59,958 bases of DNA from a virus. This document shows, piece after piece, positions 15,959 to 26,680 of the stretch. The stretch lies in IMG/VR virus record IMGVR_UViG_3300014827_000001, positions 1-59,958 of that record. One strand, 5' to 3'. Under the pieces are notes generated by a model, which searched no databases, had not been told where the DNA came from, and saw nothing but the letters and a program-made list of their open reading frames with translations. Made by a program: the position numbers and the translations under genes. The number at the start of each line of letters is the position of its first letter. Position 1 is the first letter of the stretch.

Positions 15959-17206
15959 CTAAGCCGTAACGGTAACTGTGTTGATGTATGCAGCCAGACT
16001 GGTGGTGCCAAGCGCCTGGATATAGGTGGAGCCGAGGGGCGTTGCAGGGTCAATTGGCATCGTGGTGTCGAACGCGCCTGAGCCGTCTGCGGTGACGGTA
16101 GCGGTGTTGGAGTGGCCGTCCGAAAGCGTCACCGACTCACCAGTATTGAATCCCTCGCCTATGACTTGGATCGCCACACCACGCGGGAAGGTAGCCGGTG
16201 CCTTGATACGGCTCTTTTGCAAGGCTGTGGACGTGGAGTTGCTGGCAGGCCCATCCCACGAATAGGCGTAATGCAGGCCTGTCGGAGTCGAACCGTTGAA
16301 GTTGAAGCCGTCCGGCGCACTGGCTGCCCCTGCATACAGTTCGTCTATGTTCACCACAGACCCAGCGCTGGTCACATCGCTGAGTTCGATGAGCATGCTG
16401 ACGGCCACCAACGGGGAGCCGTCAGTGCTGCTGGTCATCCCAGGTGACCCGGAAGCGTACATCTGCTGCCAGACCCCTGCTGCTGCGGTGACCGACCCGC
16501 TGCTATATCCGACCCTCTGCCCACCCTGGTAGGCGAAGATCAGATACATAGTGCAAAGCTGGGCGGAAGCGCGGCCTTGTATCCATGCGGAAATGTGGTT
16601 CGTGGTGAGGGGCAGGCCATCATAAGAAGCAGTTGCTGCTTGCTGCGGAAAAGTACCACTGGTATTCATATAGCTGATTGCCATGCCGGTGGCACCGCTT
16701 TGGGCCGTTGCGGTCAGAGCAAATGCGCAAGACGTGTTGGTATTGGTCTGTGGTGAGGTGGCCCAGCCTGTTGTGCTTGCCGCCAGCCCCGGATCAAGGA
16801 ACAGGTTCGAGTAACTGGCCTGTGTCCCCCAGAGGTCAGCCAGAGTGAAAACTGGCGGGACGTAGTAGGAGGCGGGATCGCCTGCCGGGAAGGTCTTGGG
16901 CAGCATCACGCTGTTATGGGCGCGGGCAGTCCACACACCGCGCTTGCCATCAAAGGTCAGCAGATCGCCGTCCTGAGCGTCCCGGATGTCAAGGTCTTTC
17001 AGAGACGGCAGCTTCAGCATCACGGGGTTGGCAATGCTGGGCGTGTTGCCCGTGTTCAGGCCGCGCGCAGGATTGGAGTAATCCAGCCCGAAGTCGTTGA
17101 CCATCCTGCGGACAATGGCTTCCAGTTCCTGTATGCGCTGGCGGTCAGTGTTGACCTCTCCGGCCCACTTCTGGGAGCCTCCCGGCAAATCCTTGTGTGT
17201 GCTCAC
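15959..17206 (-). CDS. Minor tail protein, 415 aa
   Basis: Start is GTG 17206, overlapping the stop of the large minor tail gene (GTGA). The N-terminus is a helical region (RIQELEAIVRRMVNDFG) that likely trimerises. The middle is a carbohydrate-binding-module-like beta sandwich (NLFLDPGLA, ISAWIQG, YLIFAYQGG), and the last 100 residues hold an IPT/Ig-like fold (VIGEGFNTGESVTLSDG). Probably part of the tail tip. Confidence 0.65.
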   Translation of the reverse strand: MSTHKDLPGGSQKWAGEVNTDRQRIQELEAIVRRMVNDFGLDYSNPARGLNTGNTPSIANPVMLKLPSLKDLDIRDAQDGDLLTFDGKRGVWTARAHNSVMLPKTFPAGDPASYYVPPVFTLADLWGTQASYSNLFLDPGLAASTTGWATSPQTNTNTSCAFALTATAQSGATGMAISYMNTSGTFPQQAATASYDGLPLTTNHISAWIQGRASAQLCTMYLIFAYQGGQRVGYSSGSVTAAAGVWQQMYASGSPGMTSSTDGSPLVAVSMLIELSDVTSAGSVVNIDELYAGAASAPDGFNFNGSTPTGLHYAYSWDGPASNSTSTALQKSRIKAPATFPRGVAIQVIGEGFNTGESVTLSDGHSNTATVTADGSGAFDTTMPIDPATPLGSTYIQALGTTSLAAYINTVTVTA

Positions 17207-20200
17207 TGCTCGCCCCTTAGTGGTGAGATGTTGAACTGCTTGATGGTGCGTCCTGCGTGTCGCGCCTTTTCGTCCGCGAGGGTTGCCCCTGCAGGGTAGG
17301 ACGCCACGTAGTCCGCCACGGTGGTGTGCGGGACAGCGTTGCCCGAGACCTTGTTGTGGGTCTGGGAGGCGTCCTTGATCCTGTAGACCCGCTTGCCGTC
17401 CGTGAACCGTGTCCCCGAGGGGAACTGGCCGAACCGTGAGGGCGTGTAGAAGTCGTTGGGAATCTCGAACTGGGCATCTGCCACCGAGGCGCTGTACTGG
17501 ACCGCCATGGCAGCTGCAACGTCGTAGGTCTCCTGAACACCGGCAATGAAGGGGGACTCGAAGACGTGGTCGAATCCTTCCTTGGCGTCCTTGGCTCCCG
17601 TGCCGACATGGACTTCCTTGGGGTCGTTCAGGATGCCCGAGCCGCACACGTACAGTGCCGGACGGTCAGCCGCGCCCTCGGAAATCCGGTACGGTGCCCG
17701 CACGCTGTCAATGGTTGGCGCAGTGATCTTGACGTCAATCTCGCCCTCTTTGTCGGTGAGGGAGACCTCGATCTTGCCTCCGTTGTCGATCCACCACTGC
17801 GGGGCGATGATGTACCCATCAGCCCCGGTCACCACGTACTGACCAGCACCAGCCTTGTAGGGGAACGGCTCGATGCCTGGAACGGGGGCAGGGTTGTTCA
17901 CGGACAGGATGGAGTGCTTGGTCTGGACCGTGAACTCCTGCACCTCGCGGGGGTTCACCTGATACACACTGTCCGCACGCCAGAGCACGGCGTCGTCGGT
18001 ACTTACCGCCTTGGACTGCTTGTTGACCACGGCCACCTGCTTGTACTTGTCCCGGCGTTCGGAGTCGCGGCTGAGCTTGGCAAAGTTGCCAGTCGGAGCG
18101 GACAGGGCCGTGACGCGGGGAGCAAGCTTCAGCTGGGAGTTTAGGAGCGATATGTCCTGCCGGGTGATCGCGCAGTATTCGTTCAGCATGGCCCAGACGT
18201 TGGCTGTGAAGCCTGAGACAAAGCCGAACACCTTGGTCGTGGGGGAGAACACCTTCTGGGTGGCGGGCAGGTCCATCGGGTGACCTGCGTTGACGCTCAG
18301 GTAGGTGCCCCAGCGGAGCATTTCGCTCCCTGAGCCCCCCGCAGAGACGTGGGTGACACTGGTGAGGTAGGCCACTGCCGGGAGCGCGTAGGAGGCAACC
18401 GTGGCTGCGGAGGCGTAGCTCAGTGTGCCGGTCCCTGCAAGGTCATCGGTGTGGACGGTCAGCTTGCCCACCACAGCCGTGGAGGACACCCGCTCGATGG
18501 AGAAGGACACCCGGTATTCAGCGTTGGCAGCCACCGTCGTGGAGGCTATCGGCACACCACCCAGACTCGCGGTGATCACTCCCGCTGACGTAGCCGAAAT
18601 CGTGAGGACCGTGGGAACCTTCTTGGAGTCGATCAGGTTCCAGTTGACCGTGGCCGTCCGGCCCGTACCCCGCACGCCGAGACCAATGGAGGCCACCAGC
18701 TTGCGGTTCTTGGGGACACTGACCGGGACGGACACAGCGGCGGGCAGTTTGGCATCGTGCAGGGCCGTGGTTCCGGTGACGGCGGTGCCCATGCTGCGGA
18801 CTGAGCGGTTATTTAGCACAACCGTGCCAGTGGTTCCGCCTACCAGCGTCTCGTAGAACCTAGCGGTTGTATCGAAACCGTAGGAGTCTGTGTGACCGAA
18901 GCCCGAGGCGTAGGCAACAGCGTCACCGGGAACCTTGTCGTAGAACAGTCCGCACTGCTGGGTCCAGTAATCAATCGCGCGTGCGGCTGTCCAGGTGGAG
19001 GCTGTCGCGTCGATGAACGGGAACAGGTGCCGGTCAACGTTCAGCAGCGTCAGGGCCGTGTCCTGCGAGATGGCGGCAACGTCCGAGCCCTCGGGCAGGG
19101 ACAGCCGGACAACCTCACCCTCATAGGTGCCCACAGTGCCATGGGTGAGCACGTTGGTTTCGCCCAGCACAAACTCAGGGTTCTGGCCCTTGATGTACCC
19201 CGCCGAGACGGACGGCGCAGCACCGGAACCCTCAGCTGCGTTCAGCGGTACGGCTGATGTGCTCACGTTGAAGGACACCAGCTTGCCCAGCGGCGCGGTT
19301 CCCAGTTCGGCAGGCGGGGCCGCGTAGCCCAGCTCGGAGTACAGGACACCTTCCCCGCCAAGGTAGGAGGTGAAGTGCGGGTGGTAGGCAAGGGTGGAGA
19401 AGAGCCAGCCCTGTCCATAGCTCTTTGAGCGGATCGTGATAGCCAGATGCGATGTGAGCGTGCCTGACCCGGACAGGGCCGAGTAAATGCCGAGCACGGA
19501 CGTGAGAGCGCCCGAGGATGACAGCCCGGAGGTAATGCGGTGCAGGTTGGCCGTCAAGGTGCCTGAACTTGAAAAACTAGAGTTTATTCGGTGGACAAGC
19601 GAGGTGAGCGTGCCGGAGCCCGAAAGGTTGGAGCTGATGTTCCGCTGCAGTGCCGATGTGAGCGTGCCGGAACCGCTGAGCGTACCGGCAATGGGGGAGC
19701 GGGTTTCGGTGGAAGTGGAGGCGTCCGCCGTACCTGTCCAAGCGTAGGTGAACCCGCTCTGGACCTTGGCACCGTCGAAGTAGGCTCCGAGGGAGGCGGA
19801 TTCTTCCGCGAGGATGGCATCCCAGTAGACATCTCCGCCTCCACTGGAAGCACCGTTGTAGAGACGGAAGAATATTTGACTGGTGTTCGCAGGGACTGTG
19901 AAAGTGGCGGAGAGGCGGTAGGTGCCAGCTGCGTTGGGGGCCTGATTAGTCGGAAACTCGGTGTAGACGTTGCTGGTGTCCATATGGAACACCACGAGTT
20001 TCAGTGCACGTGCGTGCAAAGTGGTTGTCAGAGGTGCCGTGAGTGTGACGTAGCCCGAAACAGTGTAGGTGTGCCCACTGGTCAGGCCGGGGTAGAGGTT
20101 TGTGCCGCCATCTTCGGTGGAGGCAAAGCTGTCATTGCTGGCACCACTGGCCGTGATCTGGAGGCTTTTGGCTCCAGCAATGACGCCTGTTGTGGTGGAC

Positions 20201-20280
20201 GTTCCCTGAGAAACATTCAAGCCTCCGGGGAGAGTTGCCTCCAGCGAGGGAGTCTTGAAGAGGTTAGTGCGCACTGCCAC
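17203..20280 (-). CDS. Large minor tail protein, 1025 aa
   Basis: GTG start with AAGGAAGG upstream. Residues 1-190 form a carbohydrate-binding-like module (TNLFKTPSLEATLPGG, YWDAILAEE, FDGAKV). Residues about 195-280 carry five copies of a 16-18 residue repeat built on LSGSGTLTS, likely a flexible linker. The rest resembles actinophage minor tail proteins at the baseplate. It lies two genes after the distal tail protein, and a host-binding or hub role is inferred. Confidence 0.7.
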   Translation of the reverse strand: MAVRTNLFKTPSLEATLPGGLNVSQGTSTTTGVIAGAKSLQITASGASNDSFASTEDGGTNLYPGLTSGHTYTVSGYVTLTAPLTTTLHARALKLVVFHMDTSNVYTEFPTNQAPNAAGTYRLSATFTVPANTSQIFFRLYNGASSGGGDVYWDAILAEESASLGAYFDGAKVQSGFTYAWTGTADASTSTETRSPIAGTLSGSGTLTSALQRNISSNLSGSGTLTSLVHRINSSFSSSGTLTANLHRITSGLSSSGALTSVLGIYSALSGSGTLTSHLAITIRSKSYGQGWLFSTLAYHPHFTSYLGGEGVLYSELGYAAPPAELGTAPLGKLVSFNVSTSAVPLNAAEGSGAAPSVSAGYIKGQNPEFVLGETNVLTHGTVGTYEGEVVRLSLPEGSDVAAISQDTALTLLNVDRHLFPFIDATASTWTAARAIDYWTQQCGLFYDKVPGDAVAYASGFGHTDSYGFDTTARFYETLVGGTTGTVVLNNRSVRSMGTAVTGTTALHDAKLPAAVSVPVSVPKNRKLVASIGLGVRGTGRTATVNWNLIDSKKVPTVLTISATSAGVITASLGGVPIASTTVAANAEYRVSFSIERVSSTAVVGKLTVHTDDLAGTGTLSYASAATVASYALPAVAYLTSVTHVSAGGSGSEMLRWGTYLSVNAGHPMDLPATQKVFSPTTKVFGFVSGFTANVWAMLNEYCAITRQDISLLNSQLKLAPRVTALSAPTGNFAKLSRDSERRDKYKQVAVVNKQSKAVSTDDAVLWRADSVYQVNPREVQEFTVQTKHSILSVNNPAPVPGIEPFPYKAGAGQYVVTGADGYIIAPQWWIDNGGKIEVSLTDKEGEIDVKITAPTIDSVRAPYRISEGAADRPALYVCGSGILNDPKEVHVGTGAKDAKEGFDHVFESPFIAGVQETYDVAAAMAVQYSASVADAQFEIPNDFYTPSRFGQFPSGTRFTDGKRVYRIKDASQTHNKVSGNAVPHTTVADYVASYPAGATLADEKARHAGRTIKQFNISPLRGEQ
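19433..19690 (-). repeat. Five tandem repeats inside minor tail gene
   Basis: The encoded units start LSGSGTLTS, LSGSGTLTS, FSSSGTLTA, LSSSGALTS and LSGSGTLTS, each 16-18 residues long. The DNA copies have diverged, so the array is old rather than freshly expanded. Confidence 0.7.
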
Positions 20281-20350
20281 CGGAGTTGCCTTCCTTGAAT
20301 ATGACTGTGACGGGGCATGATTACCCCGCCACGACTAGCTCAGGAAGGGC

Positions 20351-21034
20351 TTAGGACTGAGAAAATGTGAACGTGACCGTGACGGTATCCTGCGTGGCAA
20401 AGGTCACCGAAGCCACGGTGTTGCCGTCACCATAGATACCATTCGTGGCAGCTGAGAATACCCCTGTACCCACGACGGTGCAGGCAGGAACATCGAACGT
20501 GGCTGAAGCGGTGATGACACCGTTGGACGGAGCAGCCCAAGTCAGCGCCTTGCGAGCGTAAGCGGGAGAGCCGCCAGTGACTTCGGTACCCTGTGCGTTG
20601 GAACCACCGGAAGTGTTGGATGCTGGCATTGTTGCTGCCGTACCCGCTGCCCCGGTATCGGTGTACGTCAAGGTTGATCCGGACGTGATTGTGGCCACGA
20701 GTACGTTCTCAGCACCTACCGCTGTGCCACGGTAAAGCTTGTAGCCTTGAGCGCCGCCGATAAGGGACCAGTTGATGATCTGTGTCCCGTTCACAGCAAT
20801 GGCAGCGGACACTTCATTGGAACCAAGCGTCTCACCCTGAGCGTTGGTGGCCGTCGCTTTCCAGTAGTAGGTGGCAGCTGCAAAAGTACCGCCCGTTGTG
20901 GCCGTCGTCCCAAGGGTGATTGTAGGTGCCACCAAGGCAGTTCCCGGAGCAGTGGTGAACAGAGCACCGTAGAGGTTGTCCGCTGCGTACTTACTCGCCA
21001 GGGAGTTCTTCTCGGCGGTGGTCTGAATAGCCAT
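20351..21034 (-). CDS. Minor tail protein with mobile Ig-like domain
   Basis: 227 residues. Residues about 38-145 are a fibronectin/Ig-like domain (TATTGGTFAAATYYWKATAT, then GYKLYRGTAVGAENV and TYTDTGAAGTAATMP) that is closely repeated, also in DNA, inside the tail tube protein at 28518-29363. The flanks (residues 1-37 and 146-227) look like one small tail protein split by that domain. AGGAG lies before the ATG. Confidence 0.68.
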   Translation of the reverse strand: MAIQTTAEKNSLASKYAADNLYGALFTTAPGTALVAPTITLGTTATTGGTFAAATYYWKATATNAQGETLGSNEVSAAIAVNGTQIINWSLIGGAQGYKLYRGTAVGAENVLVATITSGSTLTYTDTGAAGTAATMPASNTSGGSNAQGTEVTGGSPAYARKALTWAAPSNGVITASATFDVPACTVVGTGVFSAATNGIYGDGNTVASVTFATQDTVTVTFTFSQS

Positions 21035-21050
21035 TTATTTTCTCCTGAAC

Positions 21051-21878
21051 TTATTCAACCTCTACGAGGTCAATGGATAGCCCAATTCTATCAAACCTCT
21101 TTGTTACGATACTTCCGCCTAGAACACTAGTAAATGACACGGCCCCAACACCCAGACCCGGCTTGCGGATATTCTCGCCGGACACAGTGGACAAATTGAT
21201 ATGGTCCAAAGTAAGGGTGGAATTTGCAGGAACATTCAGCTGCAATTTGATTGCGGAATAGGTGTTGGCAATTCCGTCAGCGGCGGAAATGATTGTCATC
21301 TCAGCTGGGGCGCTTCCGGGGGTATAAGACACAGGGGTAGTCCACACACCTGTGGCAGCAGTCAGCAGGGATACGGTCACGGCCCCTGTTCCCGTAGCTG
21401 TGCCCCAGAGGTGGAGGTAGGCAGGCTGGCCGGGAACCGTCGCCACGATCTGGGAGATGCCAGCAGCCGGGAACTGGGTAATGTTCGTAAACGTGACCAC
21501 TAACCCCGCTAATGCTCCTGATCCTGCGCTTACAGTAGGCGAGCACCACGAGCCAGCCACGTAGGCCAGCATGTAGGAGGACGCCCAGCGGGTAGGCAGG
21601 AGGTTGCCAGCAGTGTAGTTGAAGTCGTTCAGGTAGTATGGCCCCTTGCCATAGACACCGTTGTAGATGTCCACAAGGTTCTGCAGATCGGCGGTGCCAC
21701 CCTTGTACTGGAGCTTGTAGTTCCTGAACGGTGTGGGGGCGTTGTAGACGTGACGGCCACCGGAGAGCAGAGTGGTGGTTTCCGCGTCCCTGCCGGTGTC
21801 CCACGCCATGTCCGCTTCCGGGTACGGGATCGGCAGCATCTTTCCGATAGGGCCAAAAAGCATGGTCTTGACGGTCAT
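21051..21878 (-). CDS. Distal tail/minor tail protein
   Basis: 275 residues, directly after the tape measure gene (ATGA overlap), the usual place of the distal tail protein. The start (MTVKTMLFGPIGKMLPIPYP) and the LQNLVDIYNGVYGKGPYYL segment resemble siphophage Dit-type N-terminal domains. A beta-sandwich follows. Confidence 0.68.
   Translation of the reverse strand: MTVKTMLFGPIGKMLPIPYPEADMAWDTGRDAETTTLLSGGRHVYNAPTPFRNYKLQYKGGTADLQNLVDIYNGVYGKGPYYLNDFNYTAGNLLPTRWASSYMLAYVAGSWCSPTVSAGSGALAGLVVTFTNITQFPAAGISQIVATVPGQPAYLHLWGTATGTGAVTVSLLTAATGVWTTPVSYTPGSAPAEMTIISAADGIANTYSAIKLQLNVPANSTLTLDHINLSTVSGENIRKPGLGVGAVSFTSVLGGSIVTKRFDRIGLSIDLVEVE
21085..21093 (-). promoter_or_regulatory. Possible late promoter (extended -10)
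   Basis: - strand TGATAGAAT (21093-21085) lies in the last codons of the distal tail gene, about 50 nt before the minor tail gene at 20351-21034. It equals the motif before the tape measure gene. Coding constraint could explain it, so confidence is low. Confidence 0.35.
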
Positions 21879-24800
21879 GAGCGGTGTCCTTCAGCAGCAA
21901 GTTGCCGGTTTCCGGCATTGGCGGATTCTGCAATGGTGCGGTTCTCGGTGAACAGCTTGATGTCCTGCCGCATCTCGGCCATGGCCGCGAGGGTGGCAGC
22001 ACCGAGTTCCACCACAGCCTGAGAGGCTGAGCCGCCTCCACTGCGGGCACCACTGACTGAGCCACCCATGTTGAACTTGGGCAGGCTCATGGTCCGCACG
22101 GCTTCCATGAAGTCCGGGCCGTAGTAGTCCACGGCTTCCTGCGGCTGGATGAACTCGCGCGAGCGGATTTTGATGAGCCCCTTGCCATCCACCTGAGCCA
22201 TCATATTGTCAGCGCGGGGGTTCGAGGGAGCTGTGCCGGGAACCATGCCGCCACTGGCAAAGCCACGCACCATGCCACCCGTGTACATGCCGCCCGGAGG
22301 GGGCGCGAACGTGCCGGGGCGGAAAGCTGTCATCGACGGGTCATCGGGGGAGCCACCACCGGCAATCTGCGTCTTGATGCTGCGCAACTGGGTTTCGAGG
22401 TACGCCGTGTTCAGCGATACCGGAATGACCGCACCCTTCTTAGCCTCATCAATAGCCGAGTTGAGGGCATTGAAGGCGTCTTGGGCAGCCGTGGTGTCCG
22501 CTGTGACCGTCGTGGGAACAACCTGTGGCACCTTGTCAATGACACCGATGTAGCGTTCGAGCGAGCCCTGCAGGTTGCCCACGGCGGCGACGTTGAACCC
22601 GATCTGGCCAACATCCTTCTGGTACTGGCCGGTCAGGTTTTTGGTGTAGGCGCGGACCTCATCGGTGCTGTGGCCGAGCGTGGCGTAGGCGGCAACCATG
22701 TCGATCATCTTGGTTTCCAGCCCGCGCAAAGCAGCACGGTTGGCAATGGCCGCGTCGGAGTAGCCGGTCAGTGCGCCGATGCCGTCCTGAATGGTCTGGG
22801 CTTCCTTGGAGGAGGCGTTGATTTCCTTCTGCTTGGCGGCAGCGTTGTCCAGCGCGGTCTGAGCCTGGTTCCCGTAGTCAGCAGCTCGGGCACCCTCGCC
22901 GTACTTCAGCGAGATACCCTGCTCGATCTTGGCCTTGTTGGCGGTGATGAGTTCCTTGTCGCGCTCATCGTTCAGCTGCTTGATCTTGGTCCGCAGGTCA
23001 TCCACCTGCTTGATTTCATCCTCACGCTTCTTGGTGATCGCGTTCAAGGCAGAGTGGTACTCATCGGTGGCCGTGGTCAGCGCGTACTGCTGGTTGTAGG
23101 CGGACATGAGGGCGGTCTTGAGCCGGTTGCCGTAGTCAGTAGCAGCCTGAACGGCTTCGGAGATGCCGCTGGCGAAATCCTTGGCCGCTTCCTTAGCGGC
23201 AGTGCCAACACCCTTGGTTTTCGATGCAGCTAAGGCCGCTGCGTCCTGAATCTTTTTGAGTCCAGCGGAAATGTTGTCAAGAGGGGTGCTGTCGCTGGCT
23301 GCTGCCACTGCCGCCTGAACCGGGGCAACAGCTGTTGGGACACTGGCTCTGGGACCGCTGGGGAGTAGTGGGGCAGTTGTTCCCACAACACCCTTGAACA
23401 TGGGCCGGATGTACTTGGCCAGCGTAGGAGCGCTGGATGCCACCTGATTGAATGCGGCCTGTGTGCTGGCCAGTACCGAGGCTGCGTAGGCTTGGAAGTT
23501 CCGCACGTTGGTTACGGCAGCATCCGTGTTGGCGTTCACCGGGGCCACGTAGGTGTGGTCCTCGATGGACTTCAGCAGCGACTTGATCTGGTCAGCCTTT
23601 TCCGAGGCAGGGTTGGTCAGCGCATCAATGACCACCATCTGGGACTCGCCAGTGATCTTGGACAGGTCCGTGACCAGCTGGTTGATCCCCTGCTCTGCGT
23701 GTGCCTGATCCATGCCGACAGTCAGTTCGGTCTTCAGGTTGCCGAATGTTGCCTGCACCTGTGCAGCGGTCTGGGTTGCAGCAGCCTGAACCTGAGCCGG
23801 GTTCGTCGTGACCGGCACACTGACCGGCTTGCTGCCCATGGCAGATGCGTAGAGCTCCTTGGCCTGATTCACGGAGGCGTCAATGGCTGCGGTGTTGGCC
23901 CCGAACTTGGTCCGCAGATCAGACATCAGCTTGTCTGAGAAATCGGCGTAGCCCTGAGCAGCCTGCTGGGCCGTCATCTGCTGAGAATCAAAGAGCTGCT
24001 TGTACTTGTCCCGAGCCTTGGCCAGCGTGTCTTCGACGTTGGCAATGTTGGTGCGGCCAGCATCATTGTTGACGTTGAAGGATTTGGACGCGCCAAGGCC
24101 CTCACCGATCTTGACCAGCGCGCCCTGCAAGGCGCTCTCGGCGTTGATGGTGCCGAACGCCTCATCGTTCAGGTCTTTGAGAGCCTTGGTCATTTTCTGA
24201 AGTGAGGTGGCATCCTCCTCTGCCGGAGTCTTTATTTCCCCGAGGGCAGCGCCAGCTTTGGGGGCTGCGGCGTCCACTGCCTTCAGTCCCTTGGCAGCTT
24301 CGACGTTGCTCTGGGCATACTCCTTGACGACGTTATTCAGGAACTGGAGGTCGGCCGACTTCTTACCGGGGATCGGGTTGGAGATGGCGTCATTGAGGTC
24401 TTTGAACCCATTGCCCTTGGCTACCGTATCCATCTCGGCCTTAAAGGCTTTCATGCCCTCCTCGCCCTTGGAGATGGAGCCAACCACCTTGTCAAAGGCC
24501 ACCCCGGCACGGGCAGCAATCTGAGTGACGGTCTTATCTATATCGGAGAATCCCAGTGCGCCATCAAAAGCTGTGACCTTGCGGCTGTTCAGTTGTTCAG
24601 CTACGGCGCGTGTTCCGGTGTCCGCGCCCTGCTGCATGGCCGTGGCGATGGCCTTACCAGCGGCTTCAGCTTCGACACTGGCGTTCATGAAGTGGCCGAT
24701 CAGAAGGGCCAAGGCTCCCACTGCGATGCCGATGGGACCGCCTGCCATGCCAACCAGTGCTGAGCCGAAGCCCCGGATACCACTGGTGGTCCGTGCGTTG

Positions 24801-26680
24801 GTTGCCTCCAGGTTGTTTGATACTGTGGCCGTGGCCGCAAGCCGCTCGGAGGTAGTGGTGGTGGCAATCATCAGGGCGCGGGCAGCGCCCACCTGAGCCA
24901 GAAGCGCTTTGGACTGGGCATCGGTGGCACCCTTGGCCAGCAGCATGGTCTGAGCCAGTGTCTTCACGGTGCTGCCAAGTGACAGCCCCCCAGCCATGCC
25001 TCGGGAGGCAGCCTGCTGGAAGCCGATCAGGCCAGCCATCACAAAAGCCTGTGCGGCCTTGAAGCCAAGGAACAGGGCTGTGACGACGGAGATGCCCATG
25101 AGCATGTTGATGATCAGGCCGACAGCTGGAGCCTTCTTGACCAAGTTATCCAGCCAGATGGCCACGTTCTTCAGCGTGTCCACAAAGACGGAGACTACCT
25201 GCAAGCCGGGGCCACTGGTGGCGATGGTGTCCGCGAAGTTTTTCCAGGAGTTGGCCATTTCGGTGAGCTTGGCCGAGACGGTCTCGAAGGTCACCTTGGA
25301 CATGGTGGAGAGCGCGGTGCCGTCCGTGAAGCCCTTGTTGGCGGCATCCATCGAGAGCTGCAGCGTGTCGTAGCCGACAGCCAACTTGGTCAGGGCGGAT
25401 ACGTCGCGGGAGGCGATGATCCCCAGCTTGTCGAACGTGGTGGTCAGCTCACCGTTTTTCAGCTGGGCACCGTTCAGCCCCTTGATGAGGTTGGTGAAGA
25501 ACGTGGAGGAGTCGGTTTGCCAGAGCTTGGTGGCGGCATCTCCGGTGATCCCCATGAGCTTGCCGAACTCGACCATTTTGGGGGAGCCCTCAGCTGTGTC
25601 CCGGTTCAGCTGCCCGAACACGCGGGTCAGTGTGCCACGCGCCAGTTCAGGCTGGACACGCACTGAGGCGAGGGCTGCAGCGAGCCCTGTGACGTTGGAG
25701 GCAGACATCCCGGCAGCAGCACCCAGCGGGCCGATCTGGGAGAGCATGGAGGAGATTTCCGGGTCAGTGGCCACGGTCTTGGCACCAACGTAGGCAATGG
25801 AGGAACCCAGCCGCTCGAAGAAATCCGGGTACTTCTGAACGTCGGCGGTGAAGGAGGACTCCATGCGGCCAAAGAGGGTGGCCCCGGTGTCAGCGGAGAT
25901 ACCCGTGACAGCCACGAACTTGGCCGTGGTTTCGGTGAAGGTAACCAGCTGGTCGTTGGCCACGCCCATCTGGGAACCGAGCTGCGCAATGCGCGAGATT
26001 TCATCAAAGCCGATGGGGATGTCAGTGGCGAGGGACTTCAGGCCCTCTTTGAGAGTCTTCAGCCCGGTCTGGTCCAGCCCATCGGTCACACGCTGAACCT
26101 GGGCGAAGTCCTTCTGGTACGAGGCAGCCACAGCGGCAGTAGCCGCAGGGATCGCCATGAGCCCCGCTGCCAGCACACCGTAGGTGGCTCCCACGTCGTA
26201 CATGAGGTAGCGGGAGTTGGAGAGGGAGTCATGCATGGCCAGCTGGGACTGCGTGACCTTCTCAGTGGACGCCGCAATCTTGTTATTGTCGGCAACACGC
26301 TTCTGCGAGACTGAGAAGCCACGTTCGGCAGCGAGGTTTGCGCCCTCGATGGCCTTGGTGGCCTGAGCTTCCTGATTGGCCTTACGGGCGAGGGTTTCCC
26401 CCACCTTGGCATCGGCCACGTTGCGGATACCGGCTGCGCGTGCTGCGGCAATATCGGCCTGAGCGGTTTCCTTGGTGGCGGCAGCGGCTGCACGCTGGGC
26501 GGCTACAAGGGCAGTGAATTGCATGGCAATTTCTTTGATGCTGCCATTACTGGCTTTGATAATTGCGTCAAGGCCAACCAGAGCCGTGCCAGTATCTTTT
26601 ACTTCCTTGCGGAGGCCAACAAGTGCCGCCGACGCTTCCGCTGTCGAAATGTCAACTTTGGCGTCAAATGCACCGGCCAC
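21875..26680 (-). CDS. Tape measure protein
   Basis: 1601 residues from GTG 26680, the longest gene. It is Ala/Lys/Gln-rich and mostly helical, with a TP901-type core (GFDEISRIAQLGSQMGVAND, then TTAKFVAVTGISADTGATLF), two or three hydrophobic segments near the middle and a Pro/Gly-rich end. It follows the two chaperone frames, as usual. By the general relation of about 0.15 nm per residue a tail near 240 nm is expected. Confidence 0.95.
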   Translation of the reverse strand: MAGAFDAKVDISTAEASAALVGLRKEVKDTGTALVGLDAIIKASNGSIKEIAMQFTALVAAQRAAAAATKETAQADIAAARAAGIRNVADAKVGETLARKANQEAQATKAIEGANLAAERGFSVSQKRVADNNKIAASTEKVTQSQLAMHDSLSNSRYLMYDVGATYGVLAAGLMAIPAATAAVAASYQKDFAQVQRVTDGLDQTGLKTLKEGLKSLATDIPIGFDEISRIAQLGSQMGVANDQLVTFTETTAKFVAVTGISADTGATLFGRMESSFTADVQKYPDFFERLGSSIAYVGAKTVATDPEISSMLSQIGPLGAAAGMSASNVTGLAAALASVRVQPELARGTLTRVFGQLNRDTAEGSPKMVEFGKLMGITGDAATKLWQTDSSTFFTNLIKGLNGAQLKNGELTTTFDKLGIIASRDVSALTKLAVGYDTLQLSMDAANKGFTDGTALSTMSKVTFETVSAKLTEMANSWKNFADTIATSGPGLQVVSVFVDTLKNVAIWLDNLVKKAPAVGLIINMLMGISVVTALFLGFKAAQAFVMAGLIGFQQAASRGMAGGLSLGSTVKTLAQTMLLAKGATDAQSKALLAQVGAARALMIATTTTSERLAATATVSNNLEATNARTTSGIRGFGSALVGMAGGPIGIAVGALALLIGHFMNASVEAEAAGKAIATAMQQGADTGTRAVAEQLNSRKVTAFDGALGFSDIDKTVTQIAARAGVAFDKVVGSISKGEEGMKAFKAEMDTVAKGNGFKDLNDAISNPIPGKKSADLQFLNNVVKEYAQSNVEAAKGLKAVDAAAPKAGAALGEIKTPAEEDATSLQKMTKALKDLNDEAFGTINAESALQGALVKIGEGLGASKSFNVNNDAGRTNIANVEDTLAKARDKYKQLFDSQQMTAQQAAQGYADFSDKLMSDLRTKFGANTAAIDASVNQAKELYASAMGSKPVSVPVTTNPAQVQAAATQTAAQVQATFGNLKTELTVGMDQAHAEQGINQLVTDLSKITGESQMVVIDALTNPASEKADQIKSLLKSIEDHTYVAPVNANTDAAVTNVRNFQAYAASVLASTQAAFNQVASSAPTLAKYIRPMFKGVVGTTAPLLPSGPRASVPTAVAPVQAAVAAASDSTPLDNISAGLKKIQDAAALAASKTKGVGTAAKEAAKDFASGISEAVQAATDYGNRLKTALMSAYNQQYALTTATDEYHSALNAITKKREDEIKQVDDLRTKIKQLNDERDKELITANKAKIEQGISLKYGEGARAADYGNQAQTALDNAAAKQKEINASSKEAQTIQDGIGALTGYSDAAIANRAALRGLETKMIDMVAAYATLGHSTDEVRAYTKNLTGQYQKDVGQIGFNVAAVGNLQGSLERYIGVIDKVPQVVPTTVTADTTAAQDAFNALNSAIDEAKKGAVIPVSLNTAYLETQLRSIKTQIAGGGSPDDPSMTAFRPGTFAPPPGGMYTGGMVRGFASGGMVPGTAPSNPRADNMMAQVDGKGLIKIRSREFIQPQEAVDYYGPDFMEAVRTMSLPKFNMGGSVSGARSGGGSASQAVVELGAATLAAMAEMRQDIKLFTENRTIAESANAGNRQLAAEGHRS